The notes below the pieces were generated by a model. The model ran no database searches. It was not told the DNA's origin and saw only the letters and a list, made by a program, of their open reading frames with translations. The position numbers and the translations under genes are program-made. A DNA stretch of 64,000 bases from NCBI GenBank assembly GCA_002309805.1, contig DBYJ01000026.1:70750-134749 (forward strand), in the 5' to 3' direction. This document shows positions 34,600 to 43,712 of this stretch, in pieces. Each line of letters opens with the position of its first letter. Within the stretch, counting starts at the first letter, position 1. The stretch is from Bacteroidales bacterium UBA1189 (GTDB lineage: Bacteria; Bacteroidota; Bacteroidia; Bacteroidales; Bacteroidaceae).

Positions 34600-35694
34600 A
34601 TGAGTAAAGACAAGAAAATTGTGCTGACGTTGGATGCGGGCGGAACGAACTTTGTGTTCTCTGCCATCGCTGGCAACGAAGAGATTGTAGAGCCTGTGCG
34701 CTTACAGGCGGTAACCACCAACACCGAAGGCTGTCTGGCGACTCTTGTGCAGGGCTTCACCACCGTGAAGCAGAAGTTGGATGCCGAGCCTGTGGCCATC
34801 AGTTTCGCCTTTCCTGGCCCGGCCGACTACGAACGGGGCGTCATCGGCGACCTTCCTAATTTCCCCTCCTTCCGTGGGGGTGTGGCGCTAGGACCGTATC
34901 TGGAGAGCGTGTTCGGCATCCCTGTTTTTGTAAACAACGATGGCAACTTGTTCGCTTATGGCGAGGCGTTGGCGGGTGCCCTTCCGCGCGTGAACAAGGC
35001 GTTGGAGGAGGCTGGCGGAAAGCGTCGTTACAAGAATCTGGTGGGTATCACGCTGGGCACAGGCTTTGGCTGCGGCGTGGTGATTAACAAAGTATTGCTT
35101 ACGGGCGACAACGGCTGTGGAGGCGACGTGTGGTGCACGCGCAACGGCATGTACCCCTTCGTCATCGCCGAGGAGAGCGTCAGCATCCGCGCCGTGCGCA
35201 GGGTTTACGCCGAGATGTCGCACGAAGAGATTGGCGACCTCACACCTAAAGATATCGGCGAAATCGCCAACGGCACTCGTCCGGGTAACGCAAAGGCGGC
35301 GCAGGAGAGTTTCCGCCAATTGGGTCAGGTGACGGCAGCCGCGCTGGTGAACGTGCTGAATATTGTCGATGGCATCGTGGTCATCGGAGGCGGATTGTCG
35401 GCCAACTCGAAATGGATTCTGCCTGGTATGATGGAAGAGTTTGCACGTCCCGTGGGAACGTTCACAGGCCATCTGCTGCCCACGCTCCAGTCGGAGGTAT
35501 ATAACTTTGAGGATCCTGATGGGCGCGCGGCCTTCCTTGAGGACAAGGACGTTTATGTCGATGTGCCGCACACGGACAAGAAGGTGCTCTACTGCGCCCA
35601 ACGCAAGGTGGCCGTCACGATTTCTGAACTGGGAGCCAGCAAGGCCATCAACCTTGGTGCCTACAACTACGCCATTCAGCAGTTAGAGAAATGA
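34600..35694 (+). CDS. ROK-family sugar kinase
   Basis: A 364-residue ROK protein. The ATP-binding motif LTLDAGGTNFVFSAIAG is at residues 9-25, the sugar-binding region ISFAFPGPADYERGVIGDLP is near 68-87, VFVNNDGNLFAYGEALAG carries the catalytic Asp, and GITLGTGFGCGVVINK is the phosphate-2 loop. The classical ROK zinc motif CxCGxxGCxE is absent; the equivalent stretch is GGDVWCTRNGM. It probably phosphorylates mannose or another hexose delivered by the importer encoded next, feeding the upstream isomerase. It overlaps the importer start by 4 nt (ATGA), which implies coupled expression. Confidence 0.85.
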   Translation: MSKDKKIVLTLDAGGTNFVFSAIAGNEEIVEPVRLQAVTTNTEGCLATLVQGFTTVKQKLDAEPVAISFAFPGPADYERGVIGDLPNFPSFRGGVALGPYLESVFGIPVFVNNDGNLFAYGEALAGALPRVNKALEEAGGKRRYKNLVGITLGTGFGCGVVINKVLLTGDNGCGGDVWCTRNGMYPFVIAEESVSIRAVRRVYAEMSHEEIGDLTPKDIGEIANGTRPGNAKAAQESFRQLGQVTAAALVNVLNIVDGIVVIGGGLSANSKWILPGMMEEFARPVGTFTGHLLPTLQSEVYNFEDPDGRAAFLEDKDVYVDVPHTDKKVLYCAQRKVAVTISELGASKAINLGAYNYAIQQLEK

Positions 35695-36866
35695 GAAACA
35701 AAAAGCTCATTCCCGTCATGCTGTGCTTCTTTGCCATGGGGTTTGTGGACCTCGTGGGCATAGCCAGCAACTATGTGAAGGCCGACTTGGGGCTCTCGGA
35801 CTCCATGGCCAACCTGCTGCCTTCACTCGTCTTCTTCTGGTTCTTGATATTCTCCATCCCCACCAGTCTGCTGATGAACCGCATCGGGCGCAAGCGGACG
35901 GTACTGCTCAGCTTGGTCATCACGGTGGTGTCGATGCTCATTCCTATTTTCGCCCAGCAGTTCTGGCTGCTATTGTTGGCCTTCTCTTTGCTGGGTATCG
36001 GCAACGCGCTCATGCAGACGTCGTTGAATCCGCTTGTGGATACCGTCATGACAGGTGGCAAGCTGGCCTCGACGCTCACGTTCGGGCAGTTCGTGAAGGC
36101 CATAGCTTCCTTCATGGCCCCCCTTATCGCAGCATGGGGAGCAGCAGGCAATATCCCAGCCTTCGGACTCGGTTGGAAGGTTCTCTTCCCCATCTACATG
36201 ACCATCGGCATACTGGCTACCCTACTCCTCTACGGTACCCGTATCCACGAGGAGCATCCGGCAGAGAGCGAGCAGAAAGCGAGCGTGGCTGGACAGTTTG
36301 CGGGTGCCCTCCGTCTGCTGGGCAACCCCGTGGTGCTGCTCTGTTTCCTGGCCATCGTCTGCCATGTAGGCATCGACGTGGGCACGAACACCACGGCGCC
36401 AAAGGTGCTCATGGAGCGGTTAGGCTGGACGCTGGAACAGGCGGGCTTTGCCACCAGCCTCTACTTCATCTTCCGTACCGTAGGCAGCCTGCTGGGCAGT
36501 TTCATCCTGGCTCGGATGAAAGAGTGGACGTTCCTCCTCATCAGCATCCTGATGATGGTGCTCTCGCTGCTGGGGCTCTTCGTGGGCCAGAGCCAGTGGA
36601 TGCTCTACGGCGCCATCGCGCTGATGGGCCTCGGCAACAGCAACCCCTTCTCCATCATCATGGCTCGCGCCATGCGTGCCGTGCCGGGTAAGGAGAACGA
36701 GGCATCTGGGCTGATGATAATGGGTCTGTTCGGAGGCACTATCTTCCCCCTGCTGATGGGCTTTGCCAGCGACAGCCTCGGACAGGCCGGCGCCATAGCC
36801 GTCATGGCCCTCGGCGTCCTCTACCTCCTCTGCTTCTGGGGAAGCGGAAAAAAGAAAAAAGCGTAA
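35691..36866 (+). CDS. MFS sugar importer
   Basis: A 391-residue inner-membrane protein with 12 predicted helices, of the sugar:proton MFS type (FucP-like). The first helix is VMLCFFAMGFVDLVGIASNY, loop 2-3 holds NRIGRKRTVLL (the MFS motif A region), and helix 7 has GIDVGTNTTAPKVL. The operon with a ROK kinase and ManA-like isomerase suggests mannose or a manno-oligosaccharide as substrate. It ends in a Lys-rich tail, GSGKKKKA. A long inverted repeat terminator follows at 36876. Confidence 0.85.
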   Translation: MRNKKLIPVMLCFFAMGFVDLVGIASNYVKADLGLSDSMANLLPSLVFFWFLIFSIPTSLLMNRIGRKRTVLLSLVITVVSMLIPIFAQQFWLLLLAFSLLGIGNALMQTSLNPLVDTVMTGGKLASTLTFGQFVKAIASFMAPLIAAWGAAGNIPAFGLGWKVLFPIYMTIGILATLLLYGTRIHEEHPAESEQKASVAGQFAGALRLLGNPVVLLCFLAIVCHVGIDVGTNTTAPKVLMERLGWTLEQAGFATSLYFIFRTVGSLLGSFILARMKEWTFLLISILMMVLSLLGLFVGQSQWMLYGAIALMGLGNSNPFSIIMARAMRAVPGKENEASGLMIMGLFGGTIFPLLMGFASDSLGQAGAIAVMALGVLYLLCFWGSGKKKKA

Positions 36867-36875
36867 GTCTTTTTT

Positions 36876-36963
36876 AGTTAAGAATTAAGAGTTAAGAGTT
36901 AAGAAAGAATGTCTCGTAGGAATCCCTACGCAAAACACTTTTCTTAACTCTTAATTCTTAACT
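36876..36963. terminator. Long perfect inverted repeat, bidirectional terminator
   Basis: A 22-bp arm (36876-36897, built from GTTAAGA repeats) is exactly complementary to 36942-36963. A second hairpin, CGTAGG/CCTACG, lies inside. T runs flank both sides. It separates the convergent MFS and GH92 genes. Confidence 0.7.
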
Positions 36964-36973
36964 CCTTTTTATA

Positions 36974-39322
36974 TTAATCCTTTGGTGTATTGCCCAACTT
37001 CACCTCCAGCTTGCCGCCCTTGACGACGTCGGCAAAGGGGATACGGTTGCCGGCAAGCGGCTCACCGTTGAGAACATAATCCTGCACGTAGATGTTCTCC
37101 GCAGAATTATCCTCCGTCTCAATGACGAACTCCGAGCCGGGATAGTAATGCTTGTTTAGGCGAATGGTCACGCGGTCGAACAGCGGGCTGCCCAAGCCAA
37201 ACGCAGGCTTTGCGGCCGTCAGCCCAGCCACATCAAATAAGCCGATGGACGAGATGACGTACCACGCTCCAAGTTGACCCTGGTCCTCGTCCTGCCCGTA
37301 GCCGTAGCCGTGGATACCGTCCGTGCCATAAAACTCGTTAAGGATGGCACGCACCCATTTCTGCGTTAGCGAGGGACGTCCGGCTTCGTTGAACAGCCAC
37401 GAGATGTGCAGGCAGGGCTGGTTGCCTTGGTTGTAGAGTGTACGCAAGCCCGCAAAAGCACCAATCTCCGTGCCTCCGCTGAAAATCTTGGGCTGCGAGA
37501 GGGTGAAGATGCTGTCGAGGCGGGCGTTGAACGTCTCGGCCCCCACCTTTTCCACAAGCGCCTTCGCATCGTGAGGGGCATAGAACGTGTACTGCCAAGC
37601 GTTGCCCTCCTGGAAACCGCGCCACACCTGCATGGGGTCGAAGTTCTCTATCCAACGGCCATCCTTCAGGCGGGGATGAACAAAGCCCGTCTCAGCATCA
37701 TAGATACGCTCCCAGCCCTTCGAAAGGCTCATCAGTTGCGCTACGTCCTCCGTGTGGCCGAGCTGCTGCGCCAACTGTGCCGTGGCCCATGCTTGGAAGG
37801 AATACTCCAACGTGTGGGAAGCCGAGAACATGAACGTCTCGTCAGGCCCGTCGCCCGCTTCGGCATGGGGCACATAGCCATACTCCACAAACTGATCCGT
37901 GTCGCTCTTGCCCGCTCCCAGCGGACGATTCCGGCCCTCCAACTCGTTCTTCCTGCAAGCCTCGTAGGCCAGCTCCGTATCGAAGTCGCGGATACCACAG
38001 GCGTAGGCCGCAGCAATCATCAGCGAAAGTTGGTTGGTTCCTACGCCACTCACGTAACGCGAGTTAGCTAGGCCATCGCCCAGCCAGCCTGAATCCTTAT
38101 AGACCTGTAGATGCGACGAGATAAAATCGCTCAGATGCTCAGGATAGGCCAATGCCCACACCTGCGTCAGGTTCCATTGTCCTCCCCACATGGCATCGGT
38201 ATTGTACATGTTGTAGGCAGGCCGCCCGTTCTTCATAGGTACACGGCCCACCGTGCCGTCGTGCTTGGGATAGTCACCGCTTACGTCGCTCATAATGCCG
38301 CGCCCCAGGATGGCGTGGTAGAGGCCCGAGTAGAACTTTACCTTGTCCTCGTAATTCTTCGTCTCCACATGAATACGGCTGAGGTGCTCCTGCCAGATGT
38401 CGTGAGCCTCGCGGCGCACCTTGTCGAAACTCTTCCGCCTGGCTTCCGTCTCGCGGTTCAAGCGGGCATTCTCCACGGAGGTGAAGCTGATGCCCACCTT
38501 CGCCGTCACCTTCTCCCCTTCCTTCGTGGGGAATGTCAGGTAGAGTCCAGCTCCGCGGCCTTTAGCCTCGCGCACGCTGTCCATCACCACGCGCCCCCTG
38601 AAGATACCCCATGCCGTGGGCTTCTTGTCCACCTCGGCCGAGAAGTAGATGGGCACCTCGGCTCCCGGCTGGTATTTTTTCACGTATTCAGGGAGCGTCA
38701 CGACGAAGCCCTCGATGGTACCGTCGTCGTTCAGCCTGACCTCGGCATCATTCACGGCGCCGCTCTCCCCCATCCTGTTGCCGATGTTGAAGAGCAGATG
38801 ACTCTCCTCCGAAGCAGGATAGGTGTAGCGCTGGTAGGCCACGCGCGTTGTAGCTGTCATCTCCGCCTGGATGCCGTAGTCCTCCAGCAGAACAGAATAG
38901 TATCCTGCCGTAGCCACCTCGTTATCGTGGTTGTAAGCCGAGCGATAGCCGCTCCGGTTTGTATCCGTGGGACGTCCTGGCACGGTCACCAGTTTACCCT
39001 CGGTAGGCATTAGCGTGATGCCGCCCACCTGGAATTCGTGCACGCAAGGGAAGCCCTCGATGGACGTGTCGCGATAGTCGTAGCCCGTCGCCTCCCAGCC
39101 ATCCTTATTACCGAGATGCCCGTTCGTCGAGGGCCCTGGCTTGGCCATGCCGAAGGGAAGCGCCCCAGGCGCAAAATGAAAATAGCGGCAATGAGCCGTG
39201 CCAATCCTCGGCTCTACATACGACACGAGGTCCTCCCCCGTTGTCGTCACGTTTTGGGTACACCCCACGCAGGCCATCATCATGCCCGCTAGCAAGAGAA
39301 GGGAAAGCGTTCTTTTCTTCAT
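36974..39322 (-). CDS. GH92 alpha-mannosidase lipoprotein
   Basis: A 782-residue GH92 enzyme, calcium-dependent exo-alpha-mannosidase. A lipoprotein signal peptide, MKKRTLSLLLLAGMMMACVG with the lipid Cys following, anchors it to a membrane. The N-terminal beta-sandwich begins VSYVEPRIGT (GH92 hallmark) and contains HEFQVGGITLMP. The (alpha/alpha)6 domain carries NTDAMWGGQWNLTQVWALAY and GYGYGQDEDQGQLGAWYVIS, with the conserved Asp/Glu residues expected for catalysis. The start is set at 39322 because a promoter box at 39379-39386 lies inside any longer reading frame and only this Met gives a lipobox. Adjacent genes (second GH92, importer, ManA) support trimming of mannose-rich glycans. Confidence 0.9.
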   Translation of the reverse strand: MKKRTLSLLLLAGMMMACVGCTQNVTTTGEDLVSYVEPRIGTAHCRYFHFAPGALPFGMAKPGPSTNGHLGNKDGWEATGYDYRDTSIEGFPCVHEFQVGGITLMPTEGKLVTVPGRPTDTNRSGYRSAYNHDNEVATAGYYSVLLEDYGIQAEMTATTRVAYQRYTYPASEESHLLFNIGNRMGESGAVNDAEVRLNDDGTIEGFVVTLPEYVKKYQPGAEVPIYFSAEVDKKPTAWGIFRGRVVMDSVREAKGRGAGLYLTFPTKEGEKVTAKVGISFTSVENARLNRETEARRKSFDKVRREAHDIWQEHLSRIHVETKNYEDKVKFYSGLYHAILGRGIMSDVSGDYPKHDGTVGRVPMKNGRPAYNMYNTDAMWGGQWNLTQVWALAYPEHLSDFISSHLQVYKDSGWLGDGLANSRYVSGVGTNQLSLMIAAAYACGIRDFDTELAYEACRKNELEGRNRPLGAGKSDTDQFVEYGYVPHAEAGDGPDETFMFSASHTLEYSFQAWATAQLAQQLGHTEDVAQLMSLSKGWERIYDAETGFVHPRLKDGRWIENFDPMQVWRGFQEGNAWQYTFYAPHDAKALVEKVGAETFNARLDSIFTLSQPKIFSGGTEIGAFAGLRTLYNQGNQPCLHISWLFNEAGRPSLTQKWVRAILNEFYGTDGIHGYGYGQDEDQGQLGAWYVISSIGLFDVAGLTAAKPAFGLGSPLFDRVTIRLNKHYYPGSEFVIETEDNSAENIYVQDYVLNGEPLAGNRIPFADVVKGGKLEVKLGNTPKD

Positions 39323-39378
39323 ATCACTCATTAAATTAATTTTGTTCAAATACCTTATTCGTTCCTCAAAAAACGCCA

Positions 39379-39386
39379 CAAAGTTA
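39379..39386 (-). promoter_or_regulatory. Promoter -7 box of GH92 gene
   Basis: TAACTTTG on the minus strand (CAAAGTTA at 39379-39386), 56 nt before the chosen GH92 start; the -33 match is weak. Confidence 0.4.
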
Positions 39387-39462
39387 CATTTTTTGCATAA
39401 ATAAAACACCATTTCCGACATTTTTTTGCACATAGACGAATGGATACCTAAGACTTTCCTTT

Positions 39463-39594
39463 ACACTTACCCAAAAAGCAAACATAATAACTGATGAGGA
39501 GGGAAACAGGTAAGTGTTTGGTAAGTGTTCAACAAACACTTACCATGTTTAAGGTATTATATGACAGTTTGTTGGGAGGAAAAAGGTAAGTGTT
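39463..39594. repeat. GGTAAGTGTT word cluster in both orientations
   Basis: GGTAAGTGTT occurs at 39509, 39520 (11 bp apart) and 39585. Its complement AACACTTACC occurs at 39535-39544, and a partial complement ACACTTACC at 39463. Copies 39520-39529 and 39535-39544 form a perfect 10-bp hairpin with a 5-nt loop. The cluster is 97 bp from the 21-bp array at 39691. Confidence 0.65.
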
Positions 39595-39690
39595 GGCAGT
39601 TTTTTCGAAAAAAGTATAAAAATGCGGATAGGCTCGCACGCCTATATGTTTTTTCAACTTTATCTTATACAGAACTCAGGTACGGCTTTG

Positions 39691-39801
39691 ACAGAAGGGG
39701 CGACTGAGCAGATAGAAGGGGACGCTAAAAAAATAGAATCAAACTCTACGGAAATAGAATCAAACTCTATGGAAATATAATCAAACGTTGGCGGAAGGAG
39801 G
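39691..39801. repeat. 21-bp heterogeneous tandem array H (5 units)
   Basis: The anchor ACAGAA/ATAGAA/ATATAA recurs at 39691, 39712, 39733, 39754 and 39775, exactly 21 bp apart. Units 3 and 4 share AATCAAACTCTA(C/T)GGAA. The first two units are different (GGGGCGACTGAGCAG, GGGGACGCTAAAAAA). The AATCAAAC word is the complement of the GTTTGATT core at 24111 and 49594. Confidence 0.8.
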
Positions 39802-39814
39802 GGCTTAAATATAG

Positions 39815-39846
39815 CAAAGGCATCGCGCGATTGCGCGATGCCTTTG
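39815..39846. terminator. Strong hairpin after DUF1080 gene
   Basis: A perfect 14-bp stem (39815-39828 with 39833-39846, CAAAGGCATCGCGC and its complement) with a 4-nt loop lies 19 bp downstream of the DUF1080 stop. The T run on the minus strand is weak, so it may be an RNA-stabilising end. Confidence 0.6.
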
Positions 39847-39865
39847 ACTGCTGATGTTAGCTGTC

Positions 39866-40465
39866 TTACAGTTCTTTCAGACGGAAGTTGCGCCAGATGA
39901 CGCGTGTGGGAGCCTGACCGACTTGGAGCATGAGACGACCCGTAAGCTGGCCAAGGGGCTCGTCGACGATGTCGGCCATGGGGACGCCATTGAGCCATGT
40001 CTGAATGTGGCTGCCCTCCATGCGGACGCGCATGGTATTCCACTCGCCCGTGCGAAGGACACGGTCCTGCTCGTCGCTCACGACCATCACTTTCTGGAAA
40101 TTGACAGCGCTGAAGATGCCCCCGTTGTTCCATCCGTGGGGACCCATCTCGACCTCGCCACCATGCAAGCCACCCTTGTCGTCGATATAGCCGCGGAAGA
40201 AGAGGCCCGTGTTGCCATCGACCTCCTGAAGAAACTCGTAGGTAAGGTCGAAGTCCTTGTAGTCCTTCGTCGTGCAGAGGTAGCTGTTGCGGACTTCGGG
40301 ACCACCTTCTGTAACGAGATAGCCTTGGGGATTGACGGAGCAGCGGGCGTCGCCGATGACTTCCCAACCGTCGAGGTTCTTGCCGTTGAACAACTGCTCT
40401 CCCTTAGGCTGGCAGGCAGCAAGAAGTAGCAATAACAATGAAAAATAAAATGTCCTGTTTTTCAT
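39866..40465 (-). CDS. DUF1080 (3-keto-disaccharide hydrolase-like) lipoprotein
   Basis: A 199-residue lipoprotein, signal peptide MKNRTFYFSLLLLLLAACQ with the lipid Cys at residue 18. The single domain is a concanavalin-like DUF1080 sandwich: EQLFNGKNLDGWEV at the start, FDLTYEFLQEVDGNTGLFFR in the middle, and GGEVEMGPHG plus GEWNTMRVRMEGSHIQTWLN later. Members of this family bind or hydrolyse sugars, some acting as 3-keto-disaccharide hydrolases; the substrate here is unknown. It lies 30 nt after the GH92-peptidase gene and is probably in the same transcript. Confidence 0.8.
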   Translation of the reverse strand: MKNRTFYFSLLLLLLAACQPKGEQLFNGKNLDGWEVIGDARCSVNPQGYLVTEGGPEVRNSYLCTTKDYKDFDLTYEFLQEVDGNTGLFFRGYIDDKGGLHGGEVEMGPHGWNNGGIFSAVNFQKVMVVSDEQDRVLRTGEWNTMRVRMEGSHIQTWLNGVPMADIVDEPLGQLTGRLMLQVGQAPTRVIWRNFRLKEL

Positions 40466-40495
40466 AATTCTTGTTTTATTTAATTACTGATTTTC

Positions 40496-43400
40496 CTATT
40501 CTTTGATGTCTCCGATGGCAACCTGATATTCGTGCCAGAGAGAGTCGATGGTGTAGTCTGGGCCAAGAACAGACTGGATGGCTCCGTCCCAACTCCAGGG
40601 AACGACGGTAAGACAGGTGTGGTTCATCTTGCGGATGAAGTCGGGGTCTTTCGTCTCGCGCACCCAGTTGAAGAAATAGCCGATGTAGCGGTAACCGTCG
40701 TGATAGCTGCCACGCTTGGGACGGTCAGCCTCGCCATGGAAGCCTCCACACGCCACACGGACTGCATCAGCCGTACCCTCGATAATCTCCCATACGGCTT
40801 TGTTGGGGCCTCCGTAGGGGCCGATTCCCTGGGGCTCGAGCTGGAAGGCATGGGTGAGCTCGTGGAGCAGCACGCCACGCGTCTCGAAATCGACCTTCGC
40901 CGTATCGCCACCCGCAAATGAGCGCTCTACATGATCGGTGCTGTAGAAGATGTTGACGAAGCCGCCGCCACCGCCCTTGGCGGAGATGCCCTTATCGGAA
41001 CGGATGATATAGTCCAGACGACGCAGCATGGGAATGCTGTCGGTGGGTGACCAATAGAGGCAGCGCATGACCTCGCGAGCCACGCTACGGATGTACGGAT
41101 CAGGGTCAGGAATGAGCGTATGGTAGATTTGCGAGCCTTTCGTCTCTGGACTCTGGTCGATGAAGCGAATGTCAAGGAGATGGCGGTTCCACTCTTTATC
41201 CTCGGGGGTAAGCTCCTTAGCCATACGGCTGGCGATGGATGACGAGACGCTGGCTCCCTTGTTGGTGGCTGGGGTAAGCGAATAGGGTTTGTCGGCGGCG
41301 TCAAGCCCACGCTTCTTGTTGGGTTTGGAGGCCATGTCGAACTCGATGATGCAGCCTTCGGTGAGCTGGCTGTGAGTGACATAGAGTTTAGAGTAAGGCT
41401 GCCCATTAATGCGGACGGAGCGTATGTAGCGATTCTTGTCGCTAACCTTCGGGGCTTTCACTTCAATTGTACGGCCATTCTCAAGCGTCACCTTCATGTA
41501 GGGCAGATAGGGGGCTCCGAGAACATACTGGTCCGAGCCGGGGGCGACGGGATAGAAGCCGAGGGCGGAGAAGATATACCAGGCAGACATCTGTCCGCAG
41601 TCGTCGTTGCCTCCAAGACCACGGATATCGTTGCGATACATCTTGTTCATGATGGTACGCAGCCACTCCTGCGTCTTCCAAGGTGTGGAGGTCCAGGCAA
41701 AGAGGTAGGGCACGTGATGGCTGGGCTCGTTGCCGTGCACATAGCCGCCAACGAGGCACTCGGAGGTGATATCTTCGTTGTCTTCATAGTATTTTTCTGG
41801 CAGATCCATGGCAAAAAGCTGATTCAGCTTTTCGAGGAATGCCTCCTCACCACCCATGCATCGCATAAGACCAACCACATCGTGGGGGACGTGGAAGGAG
41901 AAGTTCCATGAATTTCCCTCGATGAATCCCTCACCGTAGGTCTGGTAGGGATCGAGGTCCTTTTTGAATTCCCCATTACGGTAGCGAGGCGAGGCAAAGC
42001 CGATGGAGGTGTCGTAGGTGTTGCGGTAGTTGAGAGCACGGGGCAGGAACATCGACACAATGCGGTCGTTGCCCGATGCCTTCGCAGCAGCATAGATAGT
42101 CCAATCGTCGAAACTGTATTCGAGCGTGTTTGAGGCTGCCGTACCGTCATTGTCATAAGGAGCATAGCCTAGGCGAGTGTAGTCGCGCACACTCGGGAAA
42201 TAGCGGTTCGTGGCAGTCTGCACCATCGCCCTCAGCGCTTCCTCTCGGTCGATGTCGGCACCTTTGACGATGGCGTCAGCAAGTACGGTGACAGCGTGAT
42301 AGCCCGTCATGCACCACCCCTCGTTTCCCATCAGACTCCACACGGGCAACATGCCCACAACATTCTGCTGCTGATGCTTAATCATGGACTTTACCATGTT
42401 GGTGTTGCGCGAGGGTTTCAACAGTCCTAACAACGGATGCTCGGCGCGATAGGTGTCCCAAATGGAGAAGACGGTGTAGTTGTCGAAATCCTCCGCCGTG
42501 TGGATGTTGCCATCCAGCCCACGATACTGACGGTCTACGTCCATATAAATGGAGGGGTTGATCATGGTGTGGTAGAGTGAGGTGTAGAGCATGGCTTTCT
42601 GGTCGTCGGTGCCTGTACAGTCGATGACGGAGAGCTCGCGTTCCCAGGCGTCGCGCGTCTGCTCGCAGATGGTCTCGAACGTCTTGCCCGAAGCCTCTGC
42701 ATGCAGATTCTTCAGGGCACCTTCGGTGGAGACTGCCGAAAGGGCGACCTTCACGACAAGTGGCGTAGCTTCGAGGGGTGCAGGCTGCGCGGCAGGAGCG
42801 GCATTATTCTGACCGCGATTGCGTCGGCGGTTAGGGACAGCATCGAAATTGAAGTAGGCCACGACGTTACGTCCGGCAATATCGGGGAAGTTGTGATAAC
42901 GGTCAAACTTGCCCCAGAAGCCGTTGTACTTCTCGCGCTTCATATCGCGGTAGCCGTAGGTGCGTATGGGTTTAGAGAAGGAGATGGCGAAGTAGGTGTA
43001 ATTGGATCGTGCCCACCCGTCGGTGATGCGGTAACCCGTGATGAGGGTGTCGTTCTCCACACGTAGCGTGGACCAGAGCACCTTGCCGTCGTAGTTGTAG
43101 ATGCCGTGCATAAGGTCAAGGATAATGCGCTGCTCGGAGGCATCGGGGAAGGTGTACTTGTGTATGCCCACACGCTGAGTGGCTGTAAGCTGCGCCTTGA
43201 CGCCGTTATCTGACAGGATCACCTCGTAATAGCCCGGAGATGCTTTCTCTGTGTCGTGCGAGAAACGCTGGCGATAGCCACCATCAGGGTTGTCCTTGGT
43301 GCCGGGATTGAGCTGCAGGTCGCCTGTCTGTGGCATGATGAGGATATCGCCCAGGTCTGAATGGCCCGTACCGCTAAGGTGGGTGTGGCTGAAGCCAACG

Positions 43401-43663
43401 ATGGTGTTGTCGGTATGCTGATAGCCCGCGCAATACTCATAGACCTTGCCCTGATAATGCCCGTCCACGTTGTGGGGGATGGTGTCCGTGTCGGGACTGA
43501 GCTGCACGATGCCGAAGGGGGCACAGGCTCCCGGGAACGTGTGGCCCATGCCCTCCGTGCCAATGAACGGATTGACATACGCGACTTTGTCGGTTGTTTG
43601 TTCTGCTCCTGCCATCAAAATGGACAGGAAGACGAACGATGTGAATAGAATACTTTTTTTCAT
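40496..43663 (-). CDS. GH92 alpha-mannosidase fused to BSP-type metallopeptidase domain
   Basis: A 1055-residue secreted protein. After signal peptide MKKSILFTSFVFLSILMAGA, residues 25-770 form a GH92 enzyme: VAYVNPFIGTEGMGHTFPGA, GFSHTHLSGTG, SIWDTYRAEHPLLGLL, and GLGGNDDCGQMSAWYIFSAL. Residues about 830-1045 form a second domain like the plant basic secretory protein family (PF04450 type), with a zinc-peptidase motif HELTH at 934-938 (VLLHELTHAFQLEP) and WEIIEGTADAVR downstream, which may supply the third ligand. So an exo-mannosidase and a probable protease are joined, well suited to glycoprotein substrates. Protease activity is inferred from the motif. The gene is upstream of the DUF1080 lipoprotein. 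Confidence 0.88.
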   Translation of the reverse strand: MKKSILFTSFVFLSILMAGAEQTTDKVAYVNPFIGTEGMGHTFPGACAPFGIVQLSPDTDTIPHNVDGHYQGKVYEYCAGYQHTDNTIVGFSHTHLSGTGHSDLGDILIMPQTGDLQLNPGTKDNPDGGYRQRFSHDTEKASPGYYEVILSDNGVKAQLTATQRVGIHKYTFPDASEQRIILDLMHGIYNYDGKVLWSTLRVENDTLITGYRITDGWARSNYTYFAISFSKPIRTYGYRDMKREKYNGFWGKFDRYHNFPDIAGRNVVAYFNFDAVPNRRRNRGQNNAAPAAQPAPLEATPLVVKVALSAVSTEGALKNLHAEASGKTFETICEQTRDAWERELSVIDCTGTDDQKAMLYTSLYHTMINPSIYMDVDRQYRGLDGNIHTAEDFDNYTVFSIWDTYRAEHPLLGLLKPSRNTNMVKSMIKHQQQNVVGMLPVWSLMGNEGWCMTGYHAVTVLADAIVKGADIDREEALRAMVQTATNRYFPSVRDYTRLGYAPYDNDGTAASNTLEYSFDDWTIYAAAKASGNDRIVSMFLPRALNYRNTYDTSIGFASPRYRNGEFKKDLDPYQTYGEGFIEGNSWNFSFHVPHDVVGLMRCMGGEEAFLEKLNQLFAMDLPEKYYEDNEDITSECLVGGYVHGNEPSHHVPYLFAWTSTPWKTQEWLRTIMNKMYRNDIRGLGGNDDCGQMSAWYIFSALGFYPVAPGSDQYVLGAPYLPYMKVTLENGRTIEVKAPKVSDKNRYIRSVRINGQPYSKLYVTHSQLTEGCIIEFDMASKPNKKRGLDAADKPYSLTPATNKGASVSSSIASRMAKELTPEDKEWNRHLLDIRFIDQSPETKGSQIYHTLIPDPDPYIRSVAREVMRCLYWSPTDSIPMLRRLDYIIRSDKGISAKGGGGGFVNIFYSTDHVERSFAGGDTAKVDFETRGVLLHELTHAFQLEPQGIGPYGGPNKAVWEIIEGTADAVRVACGGFHGEADRPKRGSYHDGYRYIGYFFNWVRETKDPDFIRKMNHTCLTVVPWSWDGAIQSVLGPDYTIDSLWHEYQVAIGDIKE

Positions 43664-43712
43664 AGAAATATATAATTTGTTTTTACTTCACCCTTCAAGA
43701 CCTCTTCCTTCC

